Shown here: positions 62,273 to 64,000 of the stretch, piece by piece | Numbering within the stretch: position 1 is the first letter of the stretch | Layout of the letters: each line of letters opens with the position of its first letter | NCBI RefSeq assembly: GCF_001306455.1 | Contig: NZ_LGTQ01000006.1 | Coordinates: 124,001 to 188,000, forward strand | Direction: 5' to 3' | Length of the DNA stretch: 64,000 nt | Source: Jiulongibacter sediminis | GTDB taxonomy: Bacteria > Bacteroidota > Bacteroidia > Cytophagales > Spirosomataceae | Translations under genes and position numbers: made by a program | The notes under the pieces: generated by a model | Database searches by the model: none | What the model was told of the DNA's origin: nothing | Seen by the model: only the letters and a program-made list of their open reading frames with translations

Positions 62273-64000
62273 ATGGCAAAAGAAAGAAAAGGTGTTTTAG
62301 AGGAGGTTGCTCCAAAAGACAAACGGAAGATAAGTCGGGAAGGGCTTCAAAAGGCCAGGAAGCTATTTAGGTACATACTCCCTTATAAGTGGACTTTTGT
62401 TATTGGTTTGGTATTTCTTGTGCTTTCTACGAGTACCACTCTGACTTTTCCCAGCCTCATTGGCGAAGTAACACGGGTGATCGAGGGCGGTTCTGATTAC
62501 AGCCTGAATCAAGTGGTTCTTTTCTTTGGACTCATTCTACTGCTTCAGGGAGTTTTCTCCTTTTTCAGAGTATACTTCTTTGCAATAGTTAGTGAAAACG
62601 CCTCTGCAGATGTCAGAAGGCATGTCTACAATAAATTCATCAGCCTGCCGATTTCGTTTTTTGAGAAAAATCGAGTTGGCGATCTTTTGAGTAGAATTAC
62701 TGCTGATGTTAGTGCTTTTCAAAGTATTCTTTCCCTTACACTGGCCGAGTTTTTCAGGCAAATAGCCACTTTGACCGTAGGTATAGGTATCATTTTCTAC
62801 ATTTCCTGGAAACTAACCTTATTTATGCTGTTGACCTTCCCCGTAGTAGTGGTGGCCGCCTTTTTCTTTGGAAAGTATATACGGGTACTGAGCCGAAAAG
62901 TACAGACTACGCTGGCTGAGGCCAATACTCAGGTGGAAGAAACCCTTCAAAGCATTACCGTAGTTAAGGGCTTTACCAATGAAAAACTGGAGGCTCAGAA
63001 ATACGGAAACTCTATGACGGACATTGTGAAACTGGCCCTCAAAGCCGCAGCCATCAGAGGTGGTTTTATTTCTTTCGCTATCGTTGGTCTGTTTGGAGGT
63101 ATCATGCTTGTGGTTTGGTACGGTGGCGGTTTGGTTGAAAGTGGGGAAATTGCACTGGCAGATTTGATGTCTTTCCTATTCTACACGGCTTTTATCGGAG
63201 CCTCACTGAATGGGCTGGGCGATATCTATGCCCAGATTCAGCGAAGCATCGGTGCGTCAGAGCGTTTACTTGAAATTCTGGAAGAAGATGAAGAAGTTGA
63301 ATTGGATGAAACACATGAACTAATTGACCTGAAGGGCGAGATCAACTACCAGGACGTCACATTTGCCTATCCGTCAAGATCAGACGTTACGGTGTTGGAT
63401 GACTTCTCAATGAATATTCAACCCGGAGAAAAAGTAGCTCTGGTGGGTCAAAGTGGTGCCGGTAAGTCTACCATTGTTCAGCTTTTGATGCGTTTTTACG
63501 ATCTTCAGGAAGGCGATATTCTTATTGACGGTCAATCCTCAAAAACGTATAATATCACTGCACTGCGTGAGCAAATGGCTATTGTTCCGCAAGAGGTTAT
63601 TCTGTTTGGCGGCTCAATTGAAGAGAATATTCGTTACGGAAAACCAGACGCCTCAGATGAGGAAGTTAGATTGGCTGCTGAAAAAGCCAATGCCCTGGAG
63701 TTTATTGAGCGTTTTCCGGACGGAATGAAAACCATTGTGGGCGAACGTGGTGTTAAACTTTCAGGTGGGCAGCGTCAGCGACTGGCGATTGCGAGGGCTA
63801 TTCTGAAAGATCCAGTAATTTTGCTGCTGGATGAGGCTACGAGTGCTTTGGATTCTGAATCAGAATATCTGGTACAGGAGGCTCTAGACAAATTGATGGA
63901 AAACAGAACGACCATCATCATTGCTCACAGGCTGGGCACGGTCAAAAACGTCGATCAGATTTACGTGATTGACAAAGGCCGGGTGGCTGAAAAAGGCACC
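62273..64000 (+). CDS. ABC exporter (MsbA-like), fused permease and ATPase, 3' truncated
   Basis: An open frame of 576 codons that runs off the window end; the ATG directly follows the gldB stop. Residues 35-330 hold about six transmembrane helices ('WTFVIGLVFLVLSTSTTLTF' near the start). Then the ATPase has Walker A 'ALVGQSGAGKSTIVQLLM', signature 'LSGGQRQRLAIARAIL', Walker B 'ILLLDEATSALDSESE' and switch 'IIIAHRLGTVKNVD'. Half-transporters of this type form homodimers that export lipids, such as lipid A precursors, or drugs. The missing C-terminus is short. Coupling to gldB may be positional only. Confidence 0.9.
   Translation, partial: MAKERKGVLEEVAPKDKRKISREGLQKARKLFRYILPYKWTFVIGLVFLVLSTSTTLTFPSLIGEVTRVIEGGSDYSLNQVVLFFGLILLLQGVFSFFRVYFFAIVSENASADVRRHVYNKFISLPISFFEKNRVGDLLSRITADVSAFQSILSLTLAEFFRQIATLTVGIGIIFYISWKLTLFMLLTFPVVVVAAFFFGKYIRVLSRKVQTTLAEANTQVEETLQSITVVKGFTNEKLEAQKYGNSMTDIVKLALKAAAIRGGFISFAIVGLFGGIMLVVWYGGGLVESGEIALADLMSFLFYTAFIGASLNGLGDIYAQIQRSIGASERLLEILEEDEEVELDETHELIDLKGEINYQDVTFAYPSRSDVTVLDDFSMNIQPGEKVALVGQSGAGKSTIVQLLMRFYDLQEGDILIDGQSSKTYNITALREQMAIVPQEVILFGGSIEENIRYGKPDASDEEVRLAAEKANALEFIERFPDGMKTIVGERGVKLSGGQRQRLAIARAILKDPVILLLDEATSALDSESEYLVQEALDKLMENRTTIIIAHRLGTVKNVDQIYVIDKGRVAEKGT

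Overview
The window reads as chromosomal DNA of a Bacteroidota bacterium, most likely an aerobic Cytophagales-type marine or soil organism. Evidence: a protein with a type IX secretion C-terminal domain, a GldB gliding lipoprotein and a GldA-like ATPase, a fused SecDF, TonB-dependent receptors (one behind a TPP riboswitch), a monomeric NADP isocitrate dehydrogenase, many short lipoproteins, weak Shine-Dalgarno signals and occasional TAnnTTTG -7 promoter elements. No tRNA, rRNA, CRISPR array, insertion sequence or prophage was seen.

Layout. 1-2894 (+): tightly packed operon of a truncated acyltransferase, an SGNH hydrolase, a short GldA-like ABC ATPase, a HipA-like kinase and a DUF3037 partner. 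2929-5231 (-): polyprenyl diphosphate synthase and an amino acid permease. 5371-8272: fluoride channel CrcB, then a TonB-dependent receptor under a TPP riboswitch (probable thiamine or precursor uptake). 8394-9535 (+): a small muconolactone-isomerase-like protein followed by a lipoprotein barnase-type RNase and a barstar-type inhibitor. 9680-20496 (-): a co-directional catabolic cluster with two large secreted haem/beta-propeller proteins, ThuA, a TIM-barrel epimerase, an enolase-superfamily enzyme, a VOC protein, a 2-hydroxyacid dehydrogenase and a DsrE protein. 20707-30623: small envelope proteins, a response regulator, two OmpA-like lipoproteins, and an MlaE-MlaF-MlaD lipid transport operon. 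30671-36396 (-): an SH3/beta-barrel outer membrane protein and a 1215-residue modular secreted protein. 36615-42917 (+): mutL, an active rhomboid, a rhomboid lacking its catalytic dyad, dxs and an AAA ATPase. 42920-44281 (-): a two-gene HTH/nucleotidyltransferase (AbiE-like) module. 44616-64000: a beta-barrel protein, secDF, a serine hydrolase, mannose-1-phosphate guanylyltransferase, a DUF3089 hydrolase, a large TonB receptor, icd, a T9SS cargo protein, a Gfo/Idh/MocA oxidoreductase, gldB and a truncated ABC exporter.

The most unusual locus is 42774-44511. An AT-rich HTH/nucleotidyltransferase pair sits 2 bp after the stop codon of an AAA ATPase gene. It is preceded on its own strand by a perfect 38-bp palindrome, and beyond that lies a diverged second copy of the last 144 bp of the same ATPase gene. 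This looks like a toxin-antitoxin or phage-defence cassette that entered at, and duplicated, a gene 3' end. Other points worth attention are the exported barnase/barstar pair, the HipA-like/DUF3037 pair, the rhomboid/pseudo-rhomboid tandem, the secreted sugar-oxidation cluster and a low-complexity insertion inside a TonB receptor barrel.
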